Origin: Pontibacter rufus
GTDB lineage: Bacteria > Bacteroidota > Bacteroidia > Cytophagales > Hymenobacteraceae
DNA: 64,000 bases
NCBI RefSeq assembly: GCF_015694705.1
Contig: NZ_JADQDR010000008.1
Coordinates: 186,001-250,000, forward strand
Direction: 5' to 3'
Both the position numbers and the translations under genes were made by a program. The notes under the pieces were generated by a model. That model searched no databases. It saw only the letters and a list, made by a program, of their open reading frames with translations, and was not told the DNA's origin. Positions 1 through 8,666 of the stretch are shown in pieces (position 1 is the stretch's first letter; each line of letters begins with the position of its first letter).

Positions 1-306
1 GTGCACCGTAAAAATGGTGGCGCCAACCAGTGCTCCCGATAGGGCGCGCGGAAGCAGTATTGGTGGGGAAATACGATCGGGCATGCCGGGAATTTTGTCG
101 CCTACCAGCTCCGAGGCGGCCAGCAGTTTGAGGCCGGTAGCTACAGGGCCGTGCTGCAGGTATCGCAGCGGGCTGCCGGCAAGTGCTGCCGTAGGGGCAT
201 TGCTCAGTTCGTTGCTCAGCAGAGCAGGAGCCGTCATTGAGCGCATGCCCGCAATAGCGCCTAGGCCTAATGTCCGCCAGATTGGGTTATTGTTGTTCAT
301 ATTCAT
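1..306 (-). CDS. DUF4126-type membrane protein (3' end outside window)
   Basis: The minus strand is open from an ATG at 306 to the left edge, 102 codons, so the C-terminus is missing. The protein starts MNMNNNNPIWRTLGLGAIAG and continues with GMRSMTAPALLS, a glycine-rich, hydrophobic start typical of DUF4126 membrane proteins, which usually have the motif G(M/I)RSxTAPAL near the N-terminus. A second ATG lies two codons downstream. The function of the family is not known to me. The + strand open frame over the same bases has no family resemblance and is treated as a shadow. Confidence 0.75.
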   Translation of the reverse strand, partial: MNMNNNNPIWRTLGLGAIAGMRSMTAPALLSNELSNAPTAALAGSPLRYLQHGPVATGLKLLAASELVGDKIPGMPDRISPPILLPRALSGALVGATIFTVH

Positions 307-466
307 AGCTTTTAGAGTTGTTTCTTAGGTATACGGGAATTAAGCTAAAGCTTTGCCAAAGAATAGGACAGTAGCAGCGGCAGGGATGTAACTGAAAAGT
401 TTATGCCTTACGTAAAGTGCATGCGGTGCAACCATAAACACGAACCAGATTAAACCAGCTATACTT

Positions 467-1207
467 ATGTCTGCTTACGAAGAACAGGTTATCCGGGAAT
501 TAAGCGCTTGGCAGGCGCAGATGCTGCACCCGCCTTCGCTGCTGAACCAGCTGGCGAAGCGCATGCAGGAAAAGATAAACAGCTACATCCCCGAAAAAGT
601 ACACAGGGCTGTAACTACTGCCATCAAGCAGATGATCCGGGCGGTGCTGTTTGGCGCGGAACGGACCACCCGGAAAATAGAGGCCGGTATGCCGCTGCAG
701 CTACAGGAAGCCCTGGTGCTGGATCAGGTAAAGTTTTATAAGAGAACGGCTGCTGCAGAAGGCGGCATTACGGGGGCCGGCGGTATCCTGCTGGGCTTCG
801 CCGATTTTCCGCTTCTGCTGGGGCTCAAGCTGAAAATGCTTTACGACATCGCCGCCCTTTATGGGTATTCGGTTGAAGATTACCGCGAACGCCTGTACCT
901 GCTTCATATTTTTCAGCTGGCGTTCAGCAGCCAGGAACAGCGCCGTGCGGTATACCTGCAAATGGTAAACTGGGACAAACGAAAAGAACAGTTGCCCGAC
1001 GACATTCATCAGTTCGACTGGCGTACTTTTCAGCAGGAGTACCGCGATTACATTGATCTGGCGAAGATGGCGCAGTTTATCCCCGTTATCGGCGCGCCCG
1101 TAGGAGCTATCGTAAATTATCGCCTGCTCGATAAGCTGGGCACCACCGCCATGAATGCCTACCGGATGCGCTGGCAGGAAAATTTGCAGAAGTATGGCGA
1201 TAGTTAA
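467..1207 (+). CDS. EcsC family protein
   Basis: A 246-residue protein that resembles the EcsC family, named after a Bacillus protein encoded with an ABC transporter whose biochemical role is unclear. Two glycine-rich hydrophobic stretches are visible: GGITGAGGILLGFADFPLLL at about 99-118, and FIPVIGAPVGAIVNYRLLDK at about 204-223, both typical of the family. The N-terminal third is amphipathic and basic. The ATG at 467 is the first in frame and no Shine-Dalgarno sequence precedes it, as usual in this phylum. It appears to be a single-gene unit: the DUF4126 gene on the left diverges and the carrier-like gene on the right converges. A role in membrane or transporter function would be a guess. 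Confidence 0.85.
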   Translation: MSAYEEQVIRELSAWQAQMLHPPSLLNQLAKRMQEKINSYIPEKVHRAVTTAIKQMIRAVLFGAERTTRKIEAGMPLQLQEALVLDQVKFYKRTAAAEGGITGAGGILLGFADFPLLLGLKLKMLYDIAALYGYSVEDYRERLYLLHIFQLAFSSQEQRRAVYLQMVNWDKRKEQLPDDIHQFDWRTFQQEYRDYIDLAKMAQFIPVIGAPVGAIVNYRLLDKLGTTAMNAYRMRWQENLQKYGDS

Positions 1208-1280
1208 ATTGCGCTATGGCAGGTTCTGTTATGCAGTTGTAGCATACTTGCCAGTACCACATCACACCTTTCTCTCTTCT

Positions 1281-1370
1281 TTGTCATCCTGAAAGGGTCT
1301 TGTTAGCCAGCGGTAACAACGTTTACTAACAGCTTTAAAGTCCGCCACCCGGATTCTTTCAGGATGACAA
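1281..1370. repeat. Palindromic intergenic repeat, TGTCATCCTGAAAG type
   Basis: Outer arms 1281-1295 (TTGTCATCCTGAAAG) and 1356-1370 (CTTTCAGGATGACAA) are perfect 15-base inverted copies. An inner pair, TGTTAG and CTAACA, allows a second stem. The word TTCAGGATGACAA recurs inside the larger element at 5127-5290, so this is a dispersed family and not a single hairpin. It fills the gap between EcsC and the carrier-like gene and could also end EcsC transcription. Confidence 0.75.
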
Positions 1371-1467
1371 TAAGGGGCATTTGGAGGTTAAGCAGAAGGT
1401 CATGCTGCTTGCTTCCTTCCCTCATTTTATACTTTCCTTTTATACTTCACCAAAGTATGGCAGGCAT

Positions 1468-1506
1468 AAAAAAGTGCCGCAGCTAAAGTATAGCTGCGGC
1501 ACTTTT
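1468..1506 (-). terminator. Rho-independent terminator of the carrier-like gene
   Basis: A 16-base perfect stem (AAAAGTGCCGCAGCTA at 1470-1485, its complement at 1491-1506) has a 5-base loop. Read on the minus strand it is followed by a T tract. It lies 20 bases after the stop codon of the carrier-protein-like gene. Confidence 0.85.
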
Positions 1507-1525
1507 GTGTTTTGGAATATTAAAA

Positions 1526-1780
1526 CTATTGCTGTTTGCGCTGGCTGTAAACGTAATTCACAAAATCATCTACCGAATACACCGGCACTTCGTCCGGAAT
1601 GGTGAGTTGATAGGTTTGCTCTACTGCCACGATAATGTCTACTACGTCCAGGATGTCGAAGCCCAGTTCGCTTAGGTCTTTTGCTTTCAGCAGGCGCCTG
1701 GGATGTACTTTTTTGAGCGAAGTGATAATGTGCAGTACTTCTTTTTTTATGGAGGAGGGATCAATGGCAAGGGTTTGCAT
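1526..1780 (-). CDS. Acyl-carrier-protein-like protein lacking the phosphopantetheine serine
   Basis: An 84-residue protein with the size and helix pattern of an acyl carrier protein: LSELGFDILDVVDIIVAVEQ followed by TYQLTIPDE matches the ACP pattern LGxDSLDxVEL...FxIxIPDE. The serine of the DSL motif, which carries 4'-phosphopantetheine in true ACPs, is isoleucine here (D42-I43-L44, codons GAC ATC CTG), so the protein should not be able to carry an acyl group by the usual route. I chose the ATG at 1780 because the family fold starts just after it; an upstream in-frame ATG at 1846 would add 22 unconserved residues. No fatty-acid or polyketide genes lie beside it. It has its own terminator, so it is probably monocistronic. 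The function is unknown; it might be a structural or signalling paralogue. Confidence 0.8.
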   Translation of the reverse strand: MQTLAIDPSSIKKEVLHIITSLKKVHPRRLLKAKDLSELGFDILDVVDIIVAVEQTYQLTIPDEVPVYSVDDFVNYVYSQRKQQ

Positions 1781-1886
1781 GGTATTATATATTGAAAGTA
1801 TACTTTGTGTGTAGAAAGTAAAACGTGTGCAGGCCGTCAGCCTCACACACGTTTACCTTCATTCATCATAAATAAAACTGGAGCTT

Positions 1887-4800
1887 TTAATAAGCGTGTG
1901 AGTGGCTTAATTTACTTTCCTCCAACTCAAGCGTTTCTCTTTCCAGCTCTTCCTGGGTCTTGTCTACCAGTTCTATCTTGGTGCTCTTGTCCCAGCCGAA
2001 GCGGGCCAGAATGCGGTCGAAGATGTAGTAGATAACGGGCACCACAATCAGCGTCAGGAACATAGACGAGCTCAGACCACCGATCAAAGCCCAGGCCAGG
2101 CCGTTCTTGGTAGCTGCCACGGAGCCACCTGCCAGCGCAATCGGCAACATACCTATCACCATCGCTAGCGTTGTCATCAGGATAGGGCGGAAACGGATAC
2201 GAACTGCTTCAATCAGGGCGTCTTTCACAAACACGCCTTCGTCTTTCAGCTTGTTAGTAAAGTCTACCACCATAATGGCGTTCTTGGCAACCAGACCGAT
2301 CATCATAATAATACCAAGTATAGAGAAGATACTCAGCGACTGCGAAGACAGCGCCAGGGCCAGCAAGGCACCAATGATGGCGAGTGGTATAGAGAACAGC
2401 ACTACCAGCGGGTATACATAAGAGTCATACAGCGCCACCATGATCAGGTACACGAAGATGATGGAAGCCAGCAGGGAAATACCCAGTGTACCGAAACCTT
2501 CGCTCTGGTTCTTCAGGTTACCGCCATACTCTAAGCTAACGCCGTTAGGCATCTTTACCTCAGCCATTTTTGCCTGAATGTCAGCACCCACCGAACCGGT
2601 TGGGCGGCCAATTACCTGCGAGTTCACGTTTACCGAAGTCACACGGTTGTAACGCTCCAGCTGCGACGGACCAGTTGACTGACGAATATCGGCGAACTGC
2701 CCAAGGCGGATGATCTGCCCTTTATTATTCACAAAAGACAGGTTGCTGATATCTGTTACATTCCGGCGGTCGAATTCATCCAGGCGGATGTTGATGTCGT
2801 AGTCTTCGGTTCCGGAACGGAAAGTAATATCGGAGTTACCGCTGAAGGCAAGCTGCATACTGGCACCCACGCTCTCCAGCGACAGGCCAACACTGGCCAT
2901 CTTATCGCGATCTACTACTACTTCAATTTCCGGGTTACCACCTTCTACCGACATCTCTACGTCGGCCGTACCATCCACACTTTCAGTAATAGCCATTACT
3001 TTCTGTGAGAATGCCATCACGCTATCCAGGTCTGATCCTGAGATAATGATCTGGATAGGAGCCTGTGAGTTACCTACCAGCCCTACCGGCACCGGCGTTA
3101 CTTCCACATCCGGAATCCTGCTTTCAATATCAGCTTTTGCCTGACGGCTGAACTGGTCGGTGCTGAAATCACGTTCCTTTACATCCACCAGCGTTACCGA
3201 AACATCGGCTTTGTAGGCTGTGTTTTGGCCGGCCTGTGCCGAAGTAGTCGTACCTACTGTGGTAAACACTTTCTTTACTTCAGGCTTGGCAAGCAGGTAG
3301 TCCTCTACCTTGCGTGTCGCAAAGTTGGTTTGTTCTACGGTAGCGTTCTTTGGCAATTCCAGCTGCAGGCTTACCTCGCCACGGTCGCCGGCAGGTATAA
3401 AGTCTGAGCCGATAAAGCCCAAGGGCACCAGTGCAAACGAAGCAACCAGCAGCACGACAGTAACAGCCAGCGTGATAAACTTGTGGTTAAAGGCCCACCT
3501 TAAAGTAGCTGTAAAGCCATCGATGATTCTGTCCAATAAACGCTCGAAAGCAAGTATAAAGCGTCCGAAAATGTTCTTATCAGAGATGTGCTCCAAGCGC
3601 GAGAAACGGCTGGCCAGCAGCGGGATCAGGGTAAAGGCTACGAACAGCGAGATCATTGTGGCCACGGCCACCACCACCGCAAACTGGCGCAGGATGTCCG
3701 ATACCAGACCTGTTGAAAGCGCGATCGGAATAAATACCACCACGATTACGAGTGTGATGGAAGTAACCGTCGCCATGATCTCGCGGATACCGTCGTAAGC
3801 GGCCTGTGCCGGGTTTTTGCCCATCTCCATATGGCGGTGAATGTTCTCGATTACCACAATGGCGTCGTCTACCAGGATACCTACTACCAGCGAAAGTGCC
3901 ATCAGCGACATCAGGTTAAGCGAGTAGCCAAACAGGTACATAGCGATAAAGGTAGCCACCAACGAAGCAGGGATGGAGATCATTACGATAACCGCGTTAC
4001 GGAGCGAGTGTAGAAACAGCAACATCACGAAGGCCACCAGTATAACCGCAATCATTAAGTCGTGAATTACCGAGTCGGCTGCTTCTAGCGTAAAGTCGGA
4101 AGAATCGTTGGCGATGTTGAATTTCAGGCCTTCGGCAGCATAGGTTTTTTCAAGATCAGCGAGTGCTTCCTTGGTCAGGCGGCTTACTTCCACGGCATTG
4201 GCGTCCGACTGTTTCTGGATGGTAATACCCACCGACGCTTTGCCGTTGATACGGTTCATGACCTCGATATCTTTCTGCGTATCCTGTACTTCGGCCACAT
4301 CAGAAAGTCGAACGATACCATTCTGATCTTCACGCAGGATCAGGTTGTTTAGCTGCTCTAAAGACTGGAACTTACCAGCCAGTCGGATCTGCGTCTGCCC
4401 GCTTTCCTGCTTGATCTTACCAGTCGGAAAGTCGAGGTTGGAGTTGCCGATTTTCTGCTGCACCTGAAGTATAGAAAGGCCATACGCTTCCAGTTTGTCG
4501 GCATCCAGGTTTACCTTGATCTCACGTTCCTGGCCACCTAGAATTTTAATGGCAGCCATACCTTGTATACGCGACAACTCCGGCTTGATTTTGTTATCAA
4601 TCAGGTCATAGAATTCAGTCGGCGTCATGTTGGCTGTGGCTCCCATCTTGATGATAGGCAGGTCGTCGAGGTCGAATTTGTTCAGCGTAGGGGCATCCGC
4701 ATCTTCCGGCAGTCTGGCCAGGATGGTGTTGATCTTACGCTGTGCATCCTGCAGGGCCAAATCCACGTCTGTGCCCTGGTTCAGGTTGATCACGATCATC

Positions 4801-5066
4801 GAGAAGCTTTCCAGCGAGGTACTCTTCATCTCTTTCACGTTCTCCAGGGAGGCAAGCGCGTCTTCAATCTCCTTTGTAACGGAGTTCTCTACCTCGTTAG
4901 GCGAAGCACCCGGGTATACGGTACTGATAGTTAACACCGGCGGGTTAAACTTCGGCAACAGCTCGTAGTTAAGCGACTGGTAGCTGACAACCCCCAGCAG
5001 CGTGAGGACGGTAAATACCACCACCACCAGGGTCGATCGCTGTATTGCTAATTTAGTTATGTTCAT
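1887..5066 (-). CDS. RND efflux transporter permease (AcrB/MexB-like, HAE1 type)
   Basis: A 1059-residue inner-membrane proton-driven pump that exports drugs or other toxic compounds through an adaptor and a TolC-type channel. The length is normal for the family. The N-terminus MNITKLAIQRSTLVVVVFTV is the first transmembrane helix. GILVDDAIVVIENIHRHMEM (about 390-410) holds the paired aspartates of TM4 used for proton relay, and GLVAKNAIMVVDF lies near TM11. Two large periplasmic loops follow TM1 and TM7, as expected. The C-terminal tail is rich in Glu and Lys and ends in SHSHAY. It is the last gene of the gbsR-tolC-adaptor-pump series, but 238 bases and a long inverted repeat separate it from the adaptor gene, so it may be expressed at a different level. 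The substrate cannot be told from the sequence. Confidence 0.95.
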   Translation of the reverse strand: MNITKLAIQRSTLVVVVFTVLTLLGVVSYQSLNYELLPKFNPPVLTISTVYPGASPNEVENSVTKEIEDALASLENVKEMKSTSLESFSMIVINLNQGTDVDLALQDAQRKINTILARLPEDADAPTLNKFDLDDLPIIKMGATANMTPTEFYDLIDNKIKPELSRIQGMAAIKILGGQEREIKVNLDADKLEAYGLSILQVQQKIGNSNLDFPTGKIKQESGQTQIRLAGKFQSLEQLNNLILREDQNGIVRLSDVAEVQDTQKDIEVMNRINGKASVGITIQKQSDANAVEVSRLTKEALADLEKTYAAEGLKFNIANDSSDFTLEAADSVIHDLMIAVILVAFVMLLFLHSLRNAVIVMISIPASLVATFIAMYLFGYSLNLMSLMALSLVVGILVDDAIVVIENIHRHMEMGKNPAQAAYDGIREIMATVTSITLVIVVVFIPIALSTGLVSDILRQFAVVVAVATMISLFVAFTLIPLLASRFSRLEHISDKNIFGRFILAFERLLDRIIDGFTATLRWAFNHKFITLAVTVVLLVASFALVPLGFIGSDFIPAGDRGEVSLQLELPKNATVEQTNFATRKVEDYLLAKPEVKKVFTTVGTTTSAQAGQNTAYKADVSVTLVDVKERDFSTDQFSRQAKADIESRIPDVEVTPVPVGLVGNSQAPIQIIISGSDLDSVMAFSQKVMAITESVDGTADVEMSVEGGNPEIEVVVDRDKMASVGLSLESVGASMQLAFSGNSDITFRSGTEDYDINIRLDEFDRRNVTDISNLSFVNNKGQIIRLGQFADIRQSTGPSQLERYNRVTSVNVNSQVIGRPTGSVGADIQAKMAEVKMPNGVSLEYGGNLKNQSEGFGTLGISLLASIIFVYLIMVALYDSYVYPLVVLFSIPLAIIGALLALALSSQSLSIFSILGIIMMIGLVAKNAIMVVDFTNKLKDEGVFVKDALIEAVRIRFRPILMTTLAMVIGMLPIALAGGSVAATKNGLAWALIGGLSSSMFLTLIVVPVIYYIFDRILARFGWDKSTKIELVDKTQEELERETLELEESKLSHSHAY

Positions 5067-5126
5067 TTCTGAATTCTCTTAAAAAGAAGTTTTTGTTTTC
5101 GTTTAGGAGTTTGATTCTCCAGTGTA

Positions 5127-5290
5127 ATCATCCCCCTGCCCCCTTCAAAGGGGGACTTTTATGCTGTTACGCTAAGTTGAACTTTTACTTCGTAGTTACT
5201 CCTTAACTTACCATCCACAAGGATTCTTTTCAGGATGACAAATGGAAACTAGTTCAACATGTCCCCCTTTGAAGGGGGCAGGGGGATGAT
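5127..5290. repeat. MITE-like element with 30-base perfect terminal inverted repeats
   Basis: Arms 5127-5156 and 5261-5290 are perfect inverted copies over 30 bases and contain CCCCCTGCCCCCTTCAAAGG. Between them lie about 104 bases with a further inverted pair (AGTTGAAC/GTTCAA) and the word TTCAGGATGACAA, shared with the repeat at 1281-1370. There is no reading frame inside. The element almost fills the 238-base gap between the adaptor and pump genes of one operon. Its GC-rich arms could form a strong RNA hairpin and reduce read-through. Confidence 0.85.
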
Positions 5291-5304
5291 AATCGTTGCT
5301 ACGC

Positions 5305-6357
5305 TTACTTAAGCACAGATACCTTGGTACCCTCGCGCAGGTTGATCTGGCCGCTTCTCACAACCTGTTCACCTGGCTTCACGCCCTCCAGTATCTCTAC
5401 TTTATCCTGTGTCACCACACCTACCTTCACTTGGCGGGCATTGGCTACGCCGTTGTTCACCACAAACACACTAGGATTCTGGATGCTGCCAACGATGGCT
5501 TCGCGTGGTAAAAGCATGGCATCGCGCTGAGCGTCTACTTTAAAGAAAGCGGTGCCATACATACCGGCTCTCAGGTTGTCGGCAGCGTTCTTCACTTCAA
5601 TTTCCACATCAAACTTCAGGCTTGGGTCGGCCTGGGCAGCGATGGCGGTAACCACACCTTCGTACTCCTCGCCTGCTCCTGCATCGGCTTTCACCGTTAC
5701 TTTATCTCCTTTGTTGATCAGCAGTACTTCGCTTTCTGAAGCCTTTACCTGCAGCTTAAGTTTGTCCACGTTCACGATGTCGTATAGCTTTGTGCCTGAG
5801 CTCAGGTAGGAGCCAACTTCCACGTAAATCTCGTTTATCTCACCGTTAATAGGAGCCGTGATGCTGGTTTTGTTCAGGCGCTGGCGGGCAGCTACCAGTT
5901 GCGCATGCGTAGATTTGGCAGCTAAACGGGCATCTTCCAGTTGTCTTTGGGTAATGGCGTCGCCGGCAGCCAGGTTCTCGAATCGCTCCAGGTCTCTTTT
6001 GGCTTTCTCGGCATTGGTTTGTGCTGTCGCCAGGTCGGCAGCCATGGTGTTGCTTTCTACCTTCAGCAGCAAATCGCCGGCTTTTACTTTATCGCCTTTG
6101 CGCTTATACACCTTCTGTACCTGGCCCTGTGTTTCGGATAATAGCGTCAGGCTTTGAATAGGGGCGAAATTACCCTGCGCCATAAAGGACTTATCCAACT
6201 TATCCGATGTTACTTCTGTAATAGCAACCGGAATAGCATCGCTCCTGATATCTGCTACAGCTGCATTTGCTGCCATTTGCTCTTTGTTACTCATCAGCTT
6301 AAAGCCAACAGCCGCTAAAACAACCAGCGCAACTATGATATAAATTACCTTCTTCAT
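5305..6357 (-). CDS. RND efflux periplasmic adaptor (membrane fusion protein)
   Basis: A 350-residue adaptor joining the inner-membrane pump to the outer-membrane channel. An N-terminal helix (VIYIIVALVVLAAVGFKLM, about 4-22) is a signal anchor. A lipoyl-like half-motif GQVQKVYKRKGDKVKAGDLL (about 78-97) leads into a coiled-coil hairpin (about 105-160) and then the second half-motif SITAPINGEI, followed by a beta-barrel domain and a membrane-proximal domain that ends in VSVLK. Order and length fit the HlyD/AcrA family. It starts 27 bases after the stop of the TolC gene, so the two are co-transcribed. No lipobox cysteine is present, so it is probably anchored by the helix. Confidence 0.94.
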   Translation of the reverse strand: MKKVIYIIVALVVLAAVGFKLMSNKEQMAANAAVADIRSDAIPVAITEVTSDKLDKSFMAQGNFAPIQSLTLLSETQGQVQKVYKRKGDKVKAGDLLLKVESNTMAADLATAQTNAEKAKRDLERFENLAAGDAITQRQLEDARLAAKSTHAQLVAARQRLNKTSITAPINGEINEIYVEVGSYLSSGTKLYDIVNVDKLKLQVKASESEVLLINKGDKVTVKADAGAGEEYEGVVTAIAAQADPSLKFDVEIEVKNAADNLRAGMYGTAFFKVDAQRDAMLLPREAIVGSIQNPSVFVVNNGVANARQVKVGVVTQDKVEILEGVKPGEQVVRSGQINLREGTKVSVLK

Positions 6358-6384
6358 TTTTATTGTTTGTGTCCTTTTATGATA

Positions 6385-7734
6385 CTACTTTGTTAGTGTT
6401 TCTAAATCTCCTTTGGCTTTCAGATAACTCAGTTGGGCTACCTGGTATTTTAATTTCTCGTTGTTCAGGTTTGTCTGTGCTTCGCGCAGCGCTACTTCCG
6501 CATCCAGCAACTCGGTAAGCGGCGAAATGCCTTCTTTGTACAGCTTGTTGGTGGTATCGTATACTTCCTGTGCCAGATCCACATTGCCTTTCTGTGCCGC
6601 AATAGCGTGCTGGCTGTTTTGCAGCTGGCTGATGGCGTTGGTCAGCTCTACAGCAGTGTTTTTGTTGAACTTCTGGATGTCCATGTCCAGCTTCTGCATT
6701 TCCAGGTTTGCCTGCTTTATCTGGGCATCTTTCCTGAAGCCGTCAAAAATAGGAACGCTCAGTTTTAACCCTACCACCGAAACCGGGTACCAGGGCTGCT
6801 CGTTGCTGAACAAGTCGTCGCGCTGCACCTGGTAGCCATAGCGGCCATAAGCCGACAAACTGGGGTAATAACCTGCTTTGATATTGCTAGCCTGCAGGCC
6901 GGTCAGTTCCTTCTGCTTCTGAAGGAGTTCCAGTTGTACCCTGTTCCGGCTTATTTCTCCGGGTATAACCGCAGCGGGAGCGGTGTTATCTAGGGTGATA
7001 GTGGCATCTGCCAGGTTTATATCCTGGTCCAGCGGCATGCCCATAAAAAACTTAAGCATGTTTTTCTGCTGCTCAAGCGCTGTAAGCAAAGCCTCTTTCT
7101 GTGTCTGCAGGTTGGTGATGTTTACCGTTACCCTGCTCACATCTACCTTCTTCACCATATCGTTCTGGTATTGCAGGGTCAGGATTTTTTCGAGCTGCGC
7201 CAGTTTTTCGAGGTTGGCGTTGATGTTGTTGAATTGCTCCTGGGTCTGCAACACCCCGAAATAAGCGGTGCCTACGTTATACATCACATCTTCCTCGGCC
7301 ATTTCGGCACGCAGGCGGTACAAGTCTTTTGTGCTTTTAGCCGCTTCGAGGCCAACGAAGTATGATTTGCTGAAGAGCATTTGTGTAAATTCAACGCCGG
7401 CAGAAGAGTTAAAATCCTTACCAAATTTTACAGCAATATCTTCTTCTCTGCCAGCCAGGGCGCCCGGCAAAATCTGCGTGGGCAGGGCCGGATAGTAGTC
7501 CAGCGTACCATAGCCGCTTAGCTGCGGCAGGCCGTTGCTCTTGGCTTCGCGTATGATTTGCTGGCCTATCTGCTGGTCTAAATTCGCTTTTGCCACATCT
7601 TCGTTGTGTTCTATGGCATACTTTACAGCCTCCTGCAACGTCAGCTCCATTTTACCTTCGGGCTGTTGTGTTTGTGCCATAACCGGTTGCAGCAGGAGCA
7701 GCATAAGTCCGATTGTCAGATATTTTTTAATCAC
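6385..7734 (-). CDS. TolC family outer membrane efflux protein
   Basis: A 449-residue outer-membrane channel protein. The signal peptide (YLTIGLMLLLLQPVMAQ) ends near residue 21. The TolC repeat pattern follows: MELTLQEAVKYAIEHNEDV at the start of the first repeat, LKLSVPIFDGFRKDAQIKQA in the second, and long amphipathic helices rich in Gln, Asn and Ala between them. The start codon is GTG at 7734, because a stop lies three codons upstream and no ATG is available before the signal peptide. It lies 68 bases downstream of the GbsR-type regulator and 27 bases upstream of the adaptor gene. The pair of genes plus the pump forms a complete tripartite system. Confidence 0.93.
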   Translation of the reverse strand: MIKKYLTIGLMLLLLQPVMAQTQQPEGKMELTLQEAVKYAIEHNEDVAKANLDQQIGQQIIREAKSNGLPQLSGYGTLDYYPALPTQILPGALAGREEDIAVKFGKDFNSSAGVEFTQMLFSKSYFVGLEAAKSTKDLYRLRAEMAEEDVMYNVGTAYFGVLQTQEQFNNINANLEKLAQLEKILTLQYQNDMVKKVDVSRVTVNITNLQTQKEALLTALEQQKNMLKFFMGMPLDQDINLADATITLDNTAPAAVIPGEISRNRVQLELLQKQKELTGLQASNIKAGYYPSLSAYGRYGYQVQRDDLFSNEQPWYPVSVVGLKLSVPIFDGFRKDAQIKQANLEMQKLDMDIQKFNKNTAVELTNAISQLQNSQHAIAAQKGNVDLAQEVYDTTNKLYKEGISPLTELLDAEVALREAQTNLNNEKLKYQVAQLSYLKAKGDLETLTK

Positions 7735-7748
7735 GATGTTTTATTTAT

Positions 7749-7785
7749 GTTCTGTTAATATTACTTTGTTCTGAAAAGGAAGAAC
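7749..7785. promoter_or_regulatory. Repeated GTTCTG/GAAC half-sites upstream of tolC gene
   Basis: GTTCTG occurs at 7749-7754 and 7768-7773, 19 bases apart, and GAAC at 7782-7785 completes an inverted pair with the second copy. The same words build the palindrome at the gbsR promoter (8316-8344). That both gaps of the operon carry the same word suggests binding of the GbsR-type regulator; this is inference. Confidence 0.4.
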
Positions 7786-7802
7786 TACTGTATTCAAAAA
7801 AA

Positions 7803-8270
7803 TTATGCTGATTTACTCTGCTCCCATTTTTGCAATAGCGCAGGAATCTGGCTGTGCAGGTAATTCAAAAAGCCTGCCAGCTCATCTATACTTTTGTTGT
7901 ACCCGGGCGTATCTTTTGTCCGGTGAAGAAGCACTTCCTGCAGGGTGGCTGAGAACTCTGTTACCTTATCAATTTCCTCTATCAATGTTTCACGCCATCT
8001 CGACAGTTTGAGCCGGAAATAGCGTTTGCGGTCACCGGCGTAGGTGATATATTCCAGGCGGTTGAGATGCAGCAGCAGGTTGATGGCATTGCTGGCGGCG
8101 CTTTTACTGATGCCCAGTGTTTCCCGGATTTCATCGAAGGTAAGTTCGGGCCTGTCTGATACGTACAGCAAACCCAAAACCCGTCCCGTGGCTGGCTGCA
8201 AGCCAATACCTTCGTGAAAGATGCCTATCTTCTCTATCAGGGCGCGCTTTGTATCGTTCAGGTTATTCAT
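7803..8270 (-). CDS. GbsR/MarR-family transcriptional regulator of the efflux operon
   Basis: A 155-residue winged-helix protein. The N-terminus (ALIEKIGIFHEGIGLQPATG) and the reading head LTFDEIRETLGISKSAASNA (about 43-62) match the GbsR subgroup of MarR regulators, and the wing (LEYITYAGDRKRYFRLK) follows directly. The C-terminal half is helical and probably makes the dimer. It is the first gene before tolC, adaptor and pump in the same direction, so it most likely controls this operon and itself. A palindrome overlaps its promoter. The ligand is unknown. Confidence 0.9.
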   Translation of the reverse strand: MNNLNDTKRALIEKIGIFHEGIGLQPATGRVLGLLYVSDRPELTFDEIRETLGISKSAASNAINLLLHLNRLEYITYAGDRKRYFRLKLSRWRETLIEEIDKVTEFSATLQEVLLHRTKDTPGYNKSIDELAGFLNYLHSQIPALLQKWEQSKSA

Positions 8271-8301
8271 TTGTGTATCTTTGTTCTTTGGTAGAACACC
8301 G

Positions 8302-8332
8302 CAAAGGTATGGTTAAGTTCTGTTGGTTCAAA
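8302..8332 (-). promoter_or_regulatory. Bacteroidota-type promoter of gbsR-efflux operon
   Basis: On the minus strand a -33 TTTG (8332-8329) is followed after 19 bases by the -7 box TACCTTTG (8309-8302), which fits the Bacteroidota consensus TTTG / TAnnTTTG. The regulator's ATG at 8270 lies 31 bases downstream. Confidence 0.65.
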
Positions 8333-8344
8333 ATTTACAGAACT
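8316..8344. promoter_or_regulatory. Putative operator palindrome AGTTCTGT-N13-ACAGAACT
   Basis: Perfect 8-base arms at 8316-8323 and 8337-8344 flank 13 bases. The palindrome covers the -33 element of the gbsR promoter, a position suited to autorepression. The core GTTCTG is repeated upstream of the tolC gene. Confidence 0.55.
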
Positions 8345-8666
8345 AAAATTTATATTTTTTTATCAGGCCTGTTACGTACCATTTTATCCTGTAGCAGAAC
8401 AAAGTAAAGTATACATAATCTTGCTTACAGAGCACCCATCACAGGTAAAACACGTTATTTAAACTAAGAGGGCTCCTGCCATACCCTGGCATAGTAAGCT
8501 AAAAGGCAGCGTCAACGGTGATTTTATACTTGCATGAGGCTGTTGGGGAAGGAGCATCCGTCTCTGAAAAGATTTAAAGCCGGTTAATAACTTAAAAACA
8601 TTACCAGGTTTATGTAGTACATCTGATAAATCAAACAGCCTCATTTTCAAAAGATGATCTACAACT

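Noticed and set aside
8459..8650. A 63-codon open frame on the - strand upstream of the Rof-like gene
   Set aside because: No homology pattern, no promoter, and odd composition; probably chance.
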